A stretch of 64,000 bases of DNA, taken from Puia sp963703355 (GTDB lineage: Bacteria; Bacteroidota; Bacteroidia; Chitinophagales; Chitinophagaceae). The stretch lies in NCBI GenBank assembly GCA_963703355.1, contig OY969813.1:558001-622000 (forward strand). The letters are read 5' to 3'. Positions 44,339 through 53,770 of this stretch are shown in pieces. Both the position numbers and the translations under genes were made by a program. How positions within the stretch are numbered: position 1 is the first letter of the stretch; each line of letters begins with the position of its first letter. The notes below the pieces were generated by a model. That model saw only the letters and a list, made by a program, of their open reading frames with translations. It did not search any database and was not told the DNA's origin.

Positions 44339-45346
44339 ATGCAACCTATTACGGATATTATTCCCTTATTGAAAGAGCCAAGGACGATTGTAATTGTAAT
44401 GCACCAGAAACCTGATGCAGATGCAATGGGTTCTTCTTTGGGTCTTTACCACGTGTTGACTTCTCTGGGACATCGCGTAACGGTGATTTCGCCGACCAAC
44501 TGGGCAGATTGGCTGAGCTGGATGCCCGGTGCGGATCTGGTCATAGATTATGAATTAGACACCGAAAATGCACTTACGGTTTTAAGCAAAGCCGACTGGA
44601 TCTTCTGTCTGGATTTTAATGTATTACACCGCACCCGCAAAATGGCTGAACCTATTGAAAAAGCCGCTGCCAGACGTATTTTGATAGACCATCATCAACA
44701 ACCTCAGAAAGAGGTATTTACTTATGGTATCAGTGATACATCAAAAAGTTCCACAAGTGAAATGGTTTTTGACTTTATTCAGTCGGCTTCGCAGGGACAC
44801 AGAATAAACCAGGGGGTGGCAGAATGCCTTTATGCCGGGGTAATGACTGATACGGGTTCTTTTCGATTTAACTCTTGTACAGCATCCGTGCACAGAATGG
44901 TGGCCGTTTTAAAGGATACGGGATTTGATCATACTAAAGTCCACGAAAATCTTTTTGATAATTTTCTCGAGAACAGACTCCGTTTTATAGGTCACGCCCT
45001 ATTGAACAGGATGGAAGTATTTTATGAATACAATACCGCACTGATAAGTATACCCTGGAAAGATTTGGTGAAATTTCAAATAAGAACAGGAGATACTGAA
45101 GGCCTGGTAAACTATCCGCTGAGTATTCAGGGTATTAAATTTGCTGCTCTGATCATAGATCGCGATGAGGAAATCAAATGCTCGTTTAGAAGCAAGGGCG
45201 GATTTGACGTAAACAAGTTTGCGAGAAATTATTTTGAAGGGGGTGGACACCATAATGCCGCCGGCGGTCGAAGCAGTGAGACCTTAGATCAAACAACACA
45301 GCGCTTCCGCGCGTCACTTTTAGAAAACGCTTTACAACTACAATAA
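44339..45346 (+). CDS. DHH-family phosphoesterase (NrnA-like nanoRNase/pAp phosphatase)
   Basis: Cytoplasmic Mn-dependent phosphodiesterase of 335 residues, expected to degrade very short RNAs and/or pAp. DHH motifs: MHQKPDADAMGSSLGLYH (metal ligands), LDFNVLHR, and ILIDHHQQP, the DHH signature, followed by GVMTDTGSF. The C-terminal DHHA1 domain has the substrate loop GGGHHNAAGG. I chose ATG at 44339 over a TTG five codons upstream. The FKBP gene follows after eight bases. Confidence 0.92.
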   Translation: MQPITDIIPLLKEPRTIVIVMHQKPDADAMGSSLGLYHVLTSLGHRVTVISPTNWADWLSWMPGADLVIDYELDTENALTVLSKADWIFCLDFNVLHRTRKMAEPIEKAAARRILIDHHQQPQKEVFTYGISDTSKSSTSEMVFDFIQSASQGHRINQGVAECLYAGVMTDTGSFRFNSCTASVHRMVAVLKDTGFDHTKVHENLFDNFLENRLRFIGHALLNRMEVFYEYNTALISIPWKDLVKFQIRTGDTEGLVNYPLSIQGIKFAALIIDRDEEIKCSFRSKGGFDVNKFARNYFEGGGHHNAAGGRSSETLDQTTQRFRASLLENALQLQ

Positions 45347-45354
45347 AATCTGAA

Positions 45355-46308
45355 ATGAAAAAAATCAATTCTCTTCTTTTTGCGCTTCTTGGAATTCTGC
45401 TACTGGTTTCCTGTGATAATAAAGGATTAAAAAAGACTAAATCCGGATTATTATATAAAATCATTTCAGATGAGAAAAGCCCCCAGGTAAAAAGAGGTCA
45501 GTTTATGAAGCTCAGCTTTAATCAAAAAATCAGAGATAGTCTTCTTTTTACTTCCGACAGCAGCATGCCTGCCTATGTTCGGGTGGACAGTGTGCCTTCG
45601 AATGCTTATAGTCCCGCCGAAATATTTCATTTACTGAGAAAAGGAGATAGTGCAGTGGTTATACAGCTGGCGGACAGTATTCAGAAAAAATCCCAGCAGC
45701 CCCTGCCACCGTTTATTCATAAAAATGATAAAATCATTCTCAACCTTCGTGTGCTGGATGTTTTTGCTGATGAGGTATCGGTTCAAAAAGACAGAGCGGC
45801 TGCAATGGATGTGTTCCATGCAAAACAAATCAAAACAATTGAAAATTATCTGCAGGAACACAATATTCAGGCAACAAAAACGGGCGATGGTGTATTTGTG
45901 GAAATCAAAAATCCGGGTACCGGCGCTTCTGCAGATTCTGGAAAGCAGATTTCGGTGATCTATACAGGAAAAACATTTCCCGAGGGTAAAGTTTTCGAAA
46001 CCAATGATAAGGAAGATGGCCAACCAATCAAGTTTGTGATCGGAGCCAGAAAAATAATCCAGGGATGGGATGAAGGCCTGCGCCTTTTAAAGAAAGGTGG
46101 CACCGCAACCTTATATATACCGGCATTTCTGGCTTACGACCAGCAGCCCGCCGGCCCCAGTAAAAAACCAAATGAAAATCTCATTTTCGATGTAAAAGTT
46201 GTGGATGTTACCGACGCACCAGCTGAAGAAGCTAATCCATCAAGACCTTCCATGCAAGGATTTAATCCAAATGCACGACGCGTAACTCCACCGCCAGCAC
46301 ACAAATAA
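45355..46308 (+). CDS. FKBP-type peptidyl-prolyl isomerase lipoprotein
   Basis: Envelope prolyl isomerase/chaperone of 317 residues. It is a lipoprotein (lipobox LLVSC, Cys20). It contains two FKBP-like halves: a first one (about 25-140) that has the fold pattern but lacks clear active-site residues, and a second one (about 180-285) with SVIYTGKTFPEGKVFETN and IIQGWDEGLRLLKKGG, the active FKBP core. The C-terminal tail is Pro-rich. Confidence 0.9.
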   Translation: MKKINSLLFALLGILLLVSCDNKGLKKTKSGLLYKIISDEKSPQVKRGQFMKLSFNQKIRDSLLFTSDSSMPAYVRVDSVPSNAYSPAEIFHLLRKGDSAVVIQLADSIQKKSQQPLPPFIHKNDKIILNLRVLDVFADEVSVQKDRAAAMDVFHAKQIKTIENYLQEHNIQATKTGDGVFVEIKNPGTGASADSGKQISVIYTGKTFPEGKVFETNDKEDGQPIKFVIGARKIIQGWDEGLRLLKKGGTATLYIPAFLAYDQQPAGPSKKPNENLIFDVKVVDVTDAPAEEANPSRPSMQGFNPNARRVTPPPAHK

Positions 46309-46326
46309 TATAATCCCGGGGACATC

Positions 46327-47154
46327 CTATGCAAATGCATAGGATGTCCATAAACGGACTGCTTCAACTGCTTCCCTGACATCATGTACACGAAGTATTT
46401 GTGCACCCTGCTCCAGAGCCAGCGTATGCAAAACGGTGGTTCCGTTTAATGACTCTTCCGGGCTTAAATTCAGCGTTTTATATACCGTCGACTTTCTTGA
46501 AATACCAATCATCATTGGGAGACCCAGTATGTGCAACATCCCACAGCGTTTTAACAGATGAAAGTTCTGATCAATCGTCTTGGCGAATCCAAAACCCGGA
46601 TCAACAATGATATCCTTGATCCCTAATTTTCGCAGTTGCTTTACCCGGCCGATAAAATAATCCAGCAATTCCAACATCAAATCGTTGTAGTAGGTAAGTT
46701 GCTGCATGTTTTCGGGATTGCCCCGCATGTGCATGCACAGATAAGGTACATCAGAAGCAGCCGCCAATTCAGCTATACCATTATTCGCCGAAGCACCAAT
46801 GTCGTTCAGTATCGAAGCGCCGGCTTCCAATGCTGCCACTGCCACTTTATAACGGTAACTGTCAACCGAAATAATGGTATCCGGATATCTGGAAGCCACC
46901 AGTTCAATGGCAGGAATCACTCTTTGCAATTCAATATCTTCAGCAAGTTCCGTTGCACCAGGTCTGGTACTGAGTCCACCGAGATCTAAAATGGACGCGC
47001 CTTCTGAAAGCATCTTTTCAGTTTGCCGGATCAACATGTCTTCCGAACGAATCCTGCTTCCTGCATAAAAAGAATCGGGACTTAAATTAAGGATGCCCAT
47101 CACAATGGGATCGTTCCATGTTAATAACCTGCCTTTACAATTGAGTGAATACAT
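46327..47154 (-). CDS. folP: Dihydropteroate synthase
   Basis: Folate-pathway enzyme joining p-aminobenzoate with the pterin pyrophosphate, the target of sulfonamides. The 275-residue TIM barrel shows IVMGILNLSPDSFYAGSR, DLGGLSTRPGATEL, SVDSYRYKVAVAALEAGA, DPGFGFAKT and GISRKS. It is divergent from the DUF1599 gene by about 50 bases. Confidence 0.96.
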   Translation of the reverse strand: MYSLNCKGRLLTWNDPIVMGILNLSPDSFYAGSRIRSEDMLIRQTEKMLSEGASILDLGGLSTRPGATELAEDIELQRVIPAIELVASRYPDTIISVDSYRYKVAVAALEAGASILNDIGASANNGIAELAAASDVPYLCMHMRGNPENMQQLTYYNDLMLELLDYFIGRVKQLRKLGIKDIIVDPGFGFAKTIDQNFHLLKRCGMLHILGLPMMIGISRKSTVYKTLNLSPEESLNGTTVLHTLALEQGAQILRVHDVREAVEAVRLWTSYAFA

Positions 47155-47203
47155 ATTGAATCCGTAAATTTAGGCACATCATTACTATATATTACTTTTG
47201 AGT

Positions 47204-47755
47204 ATGCAAGACACTCTCCGTCAGTATGAAAATGCTGTGAACACCTGCCGGGACATATTCCTGAAAAAAACCATCGATTACGGAACTTCCTGGCGGGTGC
47301 TCAGGATGATTTCGATTCTGGACCAGATTTTTATAAAAGCTAAGCGAATACGCACCATCCAGGAAAAAGGTACAAGTCTCGTAGGAGACGATATTCGTGG
47401 AGAATTTCAGGGTATCGTAAACTATGGTGTAATTGGATTAATTCAGCTGGAATTGAAATCTGAAGATATCGAAGAACTGAATATTGAAATAACCACCCGG
47501 TTGTACAATGATAAAATCCTTTTTGTGAAAAAAATCATGGAAAACAAAAACCATGACTACGGCGAAGCCTGGAGGGAGATGAGCCAGGAAAGCTTCACTG
47601 ATTTGATCCTGATGAAACTTCAGCGTATGCGCCAGATACTGGCCAACGATGGAAAGACACTGATCAGTGAAGGGTTAGATGCCAATCTGACTGATATTAT
47701 TAATTATGCAATTTTTGCGCTGATATTGATAACAGAAGGTCGGCAGGCAGCTTAA
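47204..47755 (+). CDS. DUF1599 protein with tandem duplicated domain
   Basis: A 183-residue protein holding two copies of the DUF1599 unit: residues about 15-90 (KKTIDYGTSWRVLRMIS) and 105-180 (ENKNHDYGEAWREMSQES), each ending in a conserved Asn-Tyr pair (IVNYGVIGLI and IINYAIFALI). The DYG-x-x-W motif is the family hallmark. The function of the family is not established; a link to nucleotide metabolism has been proposed. ATG at 47204 is chosen because a TACTTTTG -7 element (47193-47200) overlaps the TTG at 47198, so the mRNA may be almost leaderless. A nine-base gap leads to the DoxX-like gene. Confidence 0.85.
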   Translation: MQDTLRQYENAVNTCRDIFLKKTIDYGTSWRVLRMISILDQIFIKAKRIRTIQEKGTSLVGDDIRGEFQGIVNYGVIGLIQLELKSEDIEELNIEITTRLYNDKILFVKKIMENKNHDYGEAWREMSQESFTDLILMKLQRMRQILANDGKTLISEGLDANLTDIINYAIFALILITEGRQAA

Positions 47756-47764
47756 ATTCCAACT

Positions 47765-48916
47765 ATGAAAAAAACCTTTCTTAACACGTCCCGGCTTCTG
47801 GTTGGAATACTATTTATATTCTCAGGCTTAATCAAAGCCAACGATCCCTTAGGCCTGAGTTACAAAATGCAGGAGTTTTTTGACATCTGGGGACTGTCTG
47901 CGCTCGACACCTGGACGCTTGGATTTTCCATAATCATGATTGTATTTGAAATCCTCGCAGGAGTCGCCGTGATTCTCGGATGGCGGATGAGGTTATTTGC
48001 CTGGTTATTACTACTGCTGATCATATTTTTTACTTTCCTCACCGGCTACGCAGCCATTTCAGGTAAGGTCAGGGAATGTGGATGTTTTGGAAATTGTATA
48101 CCTCTACAGGCAATGGGTTCTTTTTTAAAAGATCTGATGCTTCTTCTGCTGATCACCATACTTTTTATTTTCAGGAAGCAAATAAATACAAAACTTTCTA
48201 CAGCCGCCTGCCAGTCGATATTGGGACTAACCTTGATTTTTTCATTCTCCCTGCAGTGGTACGCATTACGTTATCTTCCTATCGTGGACTGTCTTCCTTT
48301 TAAGAAAGGGGCAAATATATTCGAAAAGATGAAACCTCCACCCAATGCTGTCCCCGACAGCACAGTCATCAATTTTGTATATGAAAAGAATCATCAGACA
48401 ATCGAATTTCCGGCAGATCATATGCCTTCGGATCTGGACAGCACATATACCTTCATCAGGAGATATGATAAATTGATTCGCAAAGGCAATGCCGAACCAG
48501 AAATAAAAGATTTTTCCTTAATCACTCTGTCAGGCAACGACAGTACCATTCAAATATTGGGAAAACCAGGGTATCAATTAATGCTTATTTCCAGGAGTTT
48601 CCCGCAAACAGATCCATTTTGGAATAAACCTTTTATGTTGTTGTATACGCTCGCCAAATCAAAAAATATTCCTGTAACGGTTGTTACCTCAAACCGCAGT
48701 GAAGCAGAGAGCTGGTTACACGCGAACAATCTGGGAATACCGGTTTTTGGTTGTGATGCAACGGCCGTTAAAACCGCAGCAAGGGCAGATCCGACTTTAT
48801 ATCTTTTGAAGAAGGGTACCATTCTCGACAAATGGAGCTTTGCAAATCTTGAATTAGCGATTCCTTTTTTGGCTGAATTACCAACTCAAAAACCTGAAAG
48901 TTTTATACAACCATGA
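47765..48916 (+). CDS. BT_3928-like membrane protein (DoxX/MauE-like)
   Basis: A 383-residue protein with four N-terminal membrane segments (DoxX/MauE-like: LLVGILFIFSGLIKANDPLG) and the Cys-rich loop RECGCFGNCIPL as in MauE-type thiol-redox proteins. A fifth segment (about 150-168) leads to a C-terminal periplasmic region (200-383) with a thioredoxin-like pattern but no CxxC. The family is common in Bacteroidota, usually beside DUF1599. Its TGA overlaps the ATG of the permease gene (ATGA), so they are coupled. Confidence 0.85.
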   Translation: MKKTFLNTSRLLVGILFIFSGLIKANDPLGLSYKMQEFFDIWGLSALDTWTLGFSIIMIVFEILAGVAVILGWRMRLFAWLLLLLIIFFTFLTGYAAISGKVRECGCFGNCIPLQAMGSFLKDLMLLLLITILFIFRKQINTKLSTAACQSILGLTLIFSFSLQWYALRYLPIVDCLPFKKGANIFEKMKPPPNAVPDSTVINFVYEKNHQTIEFPADHMPSDLDSTYTFIRRYDKLIRKGNAEPEIKDFSLITLSGNDSTIQILGKPGYQLMLISRSFPQTDPFWNKPFMLLYTLAKSKNIPVTVVTSNRSEAESWLHANNLGIPVFGCDATAVKTAARADPTLYLLKKGTILDKWSFANLELAIPFLAELPTQKPESFIQP

Positions 48917-49956
48917 TTGGCCGCTTTATATCCCGTTGTTTTTATGGCTGCCTCGTCATGACAGGTGTTGTAGTTATTGTATTTTTTTTATTTCAGGGAT
49001 TTGGGGATCCTGCAAGACTCATTTTGGGTCAGCGGGCAGATGCAGGAACCATTGATAATATCCGCAGGGATTTAAATCTGGACCAGCCTAAATGGAAACA
49101 ATTTATTTATTATTTAAATGATGTTTCACCCATTAGTATTTACAAAGAAAACGAATTAACCGAAAAAAATATTCATTGGATTGGAGTGGGAGGCAATACC
49201 AAACTGGTTTTAAAATTTCCCTATCTGAGACGTTCATATCAAACCCGTAAACTGGTTTGGTCAATGCTTATGGAAGCACTTCCAGGAACGATTATGCTGG
49301 CATGTCTGGCCATGCTGATTGCGACCATTGCCGGAATAACGCTGGGAATTCTGGCTGCTTTAAAAAAAGATACCTGGGTGGATACAACAGCGATATTTAC
49401 CAGCGTACTTGGGATATCCGCGCCATCATTCTTCATGAGCATTGTTATTGCATATGTTTTTGGGTTTGTTTTAAATCGATACACTGGTCTCCAGATGACC
49501 GGAACATTGTTTGAAACCGATCCTTTTACCGGCAGACAATGGCAACTGCAGAATGCTATTTTACCCGCTTTAACGTTAGGCATACGACCGATGGCCATTA
49601 TCGCTCAATTGACTAGGGGCTCCATGCTGGATGTATTAAATCAGGATTATATCAGAACGGCATATGCAAAAGGACTAGCGCAAAGACAGGTAATATGGCG
49701 TCATGCTTTGAGAAATGCCCTGAACCCCGTAATCACGGCCATCACTGGCTGGTTTGCGGAATTACTTGCAGGAGCTTTTTTTGTAGAATATATTTTTGGA
49801 TGGAATGGTATCGGGAAAATGACGGTTGATGCATTGTCCAAACTCGACTTTCCCGTCGTGATGGGATCTGTTCTGGTAACTTCTTTTTTCTTCGTAACTG
49901 TGAACATGCTGGCAGACTGGCTGTATCGTGTCGTTGATCCCAGAGTCGGATCATAA
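48913..49956 (+). CDS. ABC transporter permease, OppB/DppB-like
   Basis: Inner-membrane permease of 347 residues with six membrane segments. The N-terminal region with FGDPARLILGQRAD and RRDLNLDQPKWKQFIYYL matches peptide/nickel permeases. The EAA loop reads AYAKGLAQRQVIWRHALRNALNP. It is translationally coupled to the preceding gene. No OppC-like partner, ATPase or binding protein is nearby, so it is an orphan here; partners would have to be encoded elsewhere. Confidence 0.9.
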   Translation: MIGRFISRCFYGCLVMTGVVVIVFFLFQGFGDPARLILGQRADAGTIDNIRRDLNLDQPKWKQFIYYLNDVSPISIYKENELTEKNIHWIGVGGNTKLVLKFPYLRRSYQTRKLVWSMLMEALPGTIMLACLAMLIATIAGITLGILAALKKDTWVDTTAIFTSVLGISAPSFFMSIVIAYVFGFVLNRYTGLQMTGTLFETDPFTGRQWQLQNAILPALTLGIRPMAIIAQLTRGSMLDVLNQDYIRTAYAKGLAQRQVIWRHALRNALNPVITAITGWFAELLAGAFFVEYIFGWNGIGKMTVDALSKLDFPVVMGSVLVTSFFFVTVNMLADWLYRVVDPRVGS

Positions 49957-49988
49957 TGGAAATTTTTAACCTCAAAAACAGCAGTGAC

Positions 49989-50270
49989 CTATTTAATGAC
50001 TACTTCTTTGATGAGATTTTCTCCCAAAGCTTCGTTGACTCTTTCTTTTATCTTTTCTTTTTTGTAAACAAGTTCCTGTTTCAACGGTGCAACTGCTGTC
50101 TGAATGTACAATGTGGTTCCGTGAATTTCAATTTTATCCGTATATCGGGCAATCGTTTTTCCCATAATTTCTTCCCAGACTTCTGTAATCTGGAGTGCGA
50201 GTACATTGCCTTTCAAACGACTCTGTTTTAGAAACTGTCGCATGGCTTCGGCCATTGAATATTCACTCAT
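49989..50270 (-). CDS. DUF721 (DciA-like) protein
   Basis: A 93-residue protein of the DUF721 family; its relative DciA loads the replicative helicase in bacteria without DnaC. Motifs include SMAEAMRQFLKQSRL, ITEVWEEIMGKTIARYTDKI and TAVAPLKQELVYKKEKI. It follows recF on the same strand with 64 bases between, an order also known from other phyla. The stop is 33 bases from the convergent permease gene. Confidence 0.88.
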   Translation of the reverse strand: MSEYSMAEAMRQFLKQSRLKGNVLALQITEVWEEIMGKTIARYTDKIEIHGTTLYIQTAVAPLKQELVYKKEKIKERVNEALGENLIKEVVIK

Positions 50271-50334
50271 GCGGTAAAGGTATATGGTTTATTGTTTATG
50301 GCACTTGGGAAATCTATTAACCTTAAACCATTTA

Positions 50335-51417
50335 TTATAAACCAATTAATGCGTAATCAGCAGATAAATTATTCAGATGATCCCTGATTCTGTCACCATG
50401 AGTATCTGTTATAAAAAGTTGACCGTTTCCCGGTCCGCAGACCCTTGCGAGCAAATGATGCATTCTTCCCGCATCCAGCTTTTCAAAAACATCGTCGAGT
50501 AACAGTATAGGTGCGAATCCTTTTGTTTTTTTTAACAATTCATATTCAGCAAGTTTCATAGCAAAAAGCAGGCTTTTGCGCTGCCCCTGAGACGCTATAT
50601 TTTTAAAGGGCTGACCATTAAGACGGATGTCAATATCATCCCGGTGAATTCCTGCATGTGTACGTTGCAGCATCAGATCCTTATCTCTGGAAGTGTGAAG
50701 AAGTTCAGCATAAGGACTGCTCAATAAATCGCTTTGATAAGAAAGTTGCAGACCATCATCTGAACCAGCCAGGTAGTTATAAATAGTTTTGATGGAGGGT
50801 AGTATATCCTGGAAAAAAAGCTGCCTTTTCACAAAAATATAGGTGCCGGGACGCTGCAGTTGGGCGTCATAAACGTCTAACAAACTGCGTTCAGTAGAAA
50901 TGCGTTCTGCCAGGGAACGAAGCAGCTGGTTCCTTTGCTGCAAAAGCCTGTTATATTCTATCAAGTGCTGAAGATATAGCGGATCCATCTGGCAAAGCAG
51001 CGCGTCTGTGTATCTCCTTCTTTCGTCACTGCCTTCTGTGATAATTCTTGCGTCGTCGGGCGTTACGATAACGCAGGGAAATTTTCCTATATGCCCTGAG
51101 AGGCGCTGATACATTTCGTCATTCAGAAATACCTCTTTTTTCCCCGACTCACGAAGAATGCAAACGACGTTTTGATTGGTATGATCTGCTTCAAATCTGC
51201 CCTCAATACGGAATCCTGATTTTCCGTGATGTACGTTTTGCAAATCTGATTTAAAAAAATAACTGCGCGTAAAACTCAGATAATATATGGCGTCCAGCAG
51301 ATTGGTTTTCCCGACGCCGTTATTCCCAAAAATGCCGATAATCGGTTTGTTAAAAGTAAAGTGCTGCTGAAGGTAATTTTTGTATTGGGTGATCAAAATA
51401 TCCCTGAGAAATAACAT
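50335..51417 (-). CDS. recF: DNA replication and repair protein RecF
   Basis: SMC-like ATPase that helps load RecA at gaps. 360 residues from ATG at 51417 (a TTG eight codons up is possible). N-terminal LRDILITQYKNYLQQHFTF and Walker A GNNGVGKTNLLDAIYYL, signature region SQGQRKSLLFAMKLAEYELL and Walker B ILLLDDVFEKLD are all present. Forms a unit with the DUF721 gene downstream. Confidence 0.95.
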   Translation of the reverse strand: MLFLRDILITQYKNYLQQHFTFNKPIIGIFGNNGVGKTNLLDAIYYLSFTRSYFFKSDLQNVHHGKSGFRIEGRFEADHTNQNVVCILRESGKKEVFLNDEMYQRLSGHIGKFPCVIVTPDDARIITEGSDERRRYTDALLCQMDPLYLQHLIEYNRLLQQRNQLLRSLAERISTERSLLDVYDAQLQRPGTYIFVKRQLFFQDILPSIKTIYNYLAGSDDGLQLSYQSDLLSSPYAELLHTSRDKDLMLQRTHAGIHRDDIDIRLNGQPFKNIASQGQRKSLLFAMKLAEYELLKKTKGFAPILLLDDVFEKLDAGRMHHLLARVCGPGNGQLFITDTHGDRIRDHLNNLSADYALIGL

Positions 51418-51517
51418 GAAGTTTTCAGATTGAGGAATCAAATTAGGTCTAAAGGGTCGGATTTATTCAAGAGACTTCATTGGATTTTTTCACAATCAAA
51501 AATTCCAGTTTACCCCT

Positions 51518-51525
51518 TATCTTTG
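51518..51525 (+). promoter_or_regulatory. -7 element of pdhA
   Basis: TATCTTTG fits TAnnTTTG; no clear -33 TTTG at the usual distance. The pdhA start is 45 bases downstream. Confidence 0.4.
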
Positions 51526-51569
51526 CCCCGCCTTGGCCGTTTCGGCAGGTACAATTCAAATTTACGTAA

Positions 51570-52565
51570 GTGGCTACCAAGTTTTCCAAAGAAACCTACT
51601 TATACTGGTACGAACTCATGCAGCTGATCAGGCAATTTGAACAAATGGCCGAAGAAAAGTACAAAATGGAGGGAAAAATCCGAGGATTTTTCCATGCCTA
51701 TGTTGGTCAGGAAGCCATTGCCGCAGGGTGTATGACGGCCAGCCGCCCGGATGACCCGTTCATTACGGGGTATCGTGACCACGGTCTTGCCTTGTCAAAA
51801 GGAATCAGCGCCAATGCCTGTATGGCAGAATTGTACGGAAAATCTACAGGAGCTGCCAAAGGGAAGGGTGGGAGCATGCATTTTTTCGGCGTTGATGTGA
51901 AGTTTTTTGGTGGTCATGGAATCGTTGGCGCGCAGATTGGTACGGGCGCCGGTTTGGCTTTCGCTGAAAAATATAAAGGAACAGATAATGTTGTTTTGAC
52001 ATTTTTCGGAGATGGTGCCGCCAGACAGGGAATACTGCACGAGGTATTTAATCTGGCCATGCTTTGGAAACTTCCAGTGATTTTTATTTGCGAAAATAAT
52101 AATTATGCGATGGGTACTTCAGTGGAAAGAACTTCCAATGTAGTAGACATTTATAAACTGGCTGACGGGTACGATATGCCGGGCGACTCGATCGACGGAA
52201 TGAGTGCGGAAACCGTGCACGAAGGCGTTTCAAGAGCTATAAAAAGAGCCCGGGAAGGTGGCGGCCCTACACTGCTCGAAATTAAAACATACCGTTACAA
52301 AGGGCATTCCATTTCAGATCCTCAGAAATACAGAACCAAAGAGGAAGTGGAAGAATATAAACAGAGAGATCCTATTGCACAGGTTGCCGATACCATACTT
52401 TCAAAAAAATTCGCCACACAGGCTGAGCTGGATGCTATTAACAAACGGGTGGCAGACACCGTTGCAGCATCCGTGAAATTTGCTGAGGAATCACCGATTC
52501 CTAATGACGATGAAGTATATAAGGACATTTATATCGATCAGCATTATCCATTTATTAAAGACTGA
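51570..52565 (+). CDS. pdhA: Pyruvate dehydrogenase E1 component, alpha subunit
   Basis: Thiamine-diphosphate-binding subunit of the E1 heterotetramer (2-oxoacid decarboxylation feeding acetyl-CoA). 331 residues, normal. ThDP motif GDGAARQGILHEVFNLAMLWKLPVIFICENN is spread over residues 145-175; GKGGSMHFF and the phosphorylation-loop-like YRYKGHSISDPQKYR are also present. The start is GTG at 51570. The beta subunit and E2 are not adjacent, so the complex is encoded at more than one locus. Confidence 0.94.
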   Translation: MATKFSKETYLYWYELMQLIRQFEQMAEEKYKMEGKIRGFFHAYVGQEAIAAGCMTASRPDDPFITGYRDHGLALSKGISANACMAELYGKSTGAAKGKGGSMHFFGVDVKFFGGHGIVGAQIGTGAGLAFAEKYKGTDNVVLTFFGDGAARQGILHEVFNLAMLWKLPVIFICENNNYAMGTSVERTSNVVDIYKLADGYDMPGDSIDGMSAETVHEGVSRAIKRAREGGGPTLLEIKTYRYKGHSISDPQKYRTKEEVEEYKQRDPIAQVADTILSKKFATQAELDAINKRVADTVAASVKFAEESPIPNDDEVYKDIYIDQHYPFIKD

Positions 52566-52598
52566 AAAAACAGTAACCCTGTTTCATAATTCGCAGAC

Positions 52599-53279
52599 AT
52601 GAGTGATATTAAAAATCGTGAGCATTTAGAAAATGAAGTTTCGCCGGTTGACAAATGGAAACATTTCCAGGATAATTATGGCAGAAAGTCGGCTATAGGT
52701 TTGGCATCGGTACTGATTTTAATCCTTGGATATTTCGGGTACAAACAATACATTCTTGAGCCAAAGGAAAAACAGGCGTCGGAAGCGATGTTTCGTGCAG
52801 AAGAATATTTTCGTGCGGATTCCATTCGACTTGCTTTAAACGGTGATGCAGTAAATGCAGGATTTGTAAAGATTGTTTCACGTTATAGTGGCACCAAAGC
52901 TGCGGACCTGGCATCGTTTTATGCAGGTAGCTGTTATCTGAAACTCGGTGACTTCAACAATGCCGTTAAATATCTGAAAGACTTTAAGACGTCCGCTGTT
53001 CAGGTACAGGCAAAAGCCTACGGACTTTTAGGTGATGCTTATTCAGAACTGAATAAAAAGGATGAAGCGGCCGAACAATACAAAAAAGCCGGAACCTATT
53101 TCGAAGAGGACCAGGTTATTTCTCCAGAATATCTTTTCCGTGCAGGATATCTTTACGAAAGTATGGGCAGGAGTCAGGACGCCATTGCCATGTACGAAAT
53201 GATAAAAACAAAATATCCGGGATCACCGCGTGGATTCGATATTGACCGTTATCTGGCAAGACTGGGAATCGTTAAATAA
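52599..53279 (+). CDS. Membrane-anchored tetratricopeptide repeat protein
   Basis: A 226-residue protein with a charged N-terminus, one membrane segment (about 31-49) and a periplasmic helical region with TPR repeats (FYAGSCYLKLGDFNNAVKYL, AYGLLGDAYSELNKKDEAAEQY, FRAGYLYESMGRSQDAIAMY). The layout resembles YfgM-type chaperone-related proteins; partner unknown. It lies seven bases before ribH, so the two are probably cotranscribed. Confidence 0.88.
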   Translation: MSDIKNREHLENEVSPVDKWKHFQDNYGRKSAIGLASVLILILGYFGYKQYILEPKEKQASEAMFRAEEYFRADSIRLALNGDAVNAGFVKIVSRYSGTKAADLASFYAGSCYLKLGDFNNAVKYLKDFKTSAVQVQAKAYGLLGDAYSELNKKDEAAEQYKKAGTYFEEDQVISPEYLFRAGYLYESMGRSQDAIAMYEMIKTKYPGSPRGFDIDRYLARLGIVK

Positions 53280-53285
53280 TCAAGC

Positions 53286-53759
53286 ATGTCCTCGTCCGGG
53301 AAATCGAAAAATGCACCAGCGAAATTAAAAAATGCATCGGTTGTTGTATTCAGAACGGAGTGGAATGCTCTTATTGTAGATGAATTATTTGCAGGCTGTA
53401 AAAAGATTCTGGATAAAAACAACATCAGCTTTCTCGATTTTCAGGTTCCGGGTGCATTTGAAATTCCATTTGCAATAAAAAGTTTTTGGAACAAAACAAA
53501 AAAGAAAAAACCAGAGGCATTCATTGCACTGGGCTGTGTAATCAAAGGCGATACGCCACATTTTGAATACGTATGCGATGCCGTAACCAACGGAATCGCC
53601 AGTTTGAATCTTCAACTGCCGGTCCCGGTTATATTTGGTGTGTTAACTGTAAATAATACTGAACAGGCGAAAGAAAGGATCGGAGGAATACATGGTCACA
53701 AAGGAGAAGAAGCTGCCGATGCTGCCATTAAAATGATTTCATTTTCGCGTTCTATTTAA
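53286..53759 (+). CDS. ribH: 6,7-dimethyl-8-ribityllumazine synthase
   Basis: Penultimate riboflavin enzyme; condenses the aminouracil with dihydroxybutanone phosphate in the cytoplasm, usually as a 60-mer or pentamer. 157 residues. Motifs: FRTEWNALIVDELFAGCKKIL, VPGAFEIPFAIKSFW, LGCVIKGDTPHFEYVCDAV with the catalytic His, and FGVLTVNNTEQAKERIGG. The N-terminal 18 residues are basic and not conserved. No other riboflavin gene or FMN riboswitch is seen nearby. Confidence 0.96.
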   Translation: MSSSGKSKNAPAKLKNASVVVFRTEWNALIVDELFAGCKKILDKNNISFLDFQVPGAFEIPFAIKSFWNKTKKKKPEAFIALGCVIKGDTPHFEYVCDAVTNGIASLNLQLPVPVIFGVLTVNNTEQAKERIGGIHGHKGEEAADAAIKMISFSRSI

Positions 53760-53770
53760 TTTAAATTCCC

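Noticed and set aside
53000..53290. FMN riboswitch before ribH
   Set aside because: The gene follows a TPR gene by seven bases and no conserved FMN-aptamer motifs are visible.
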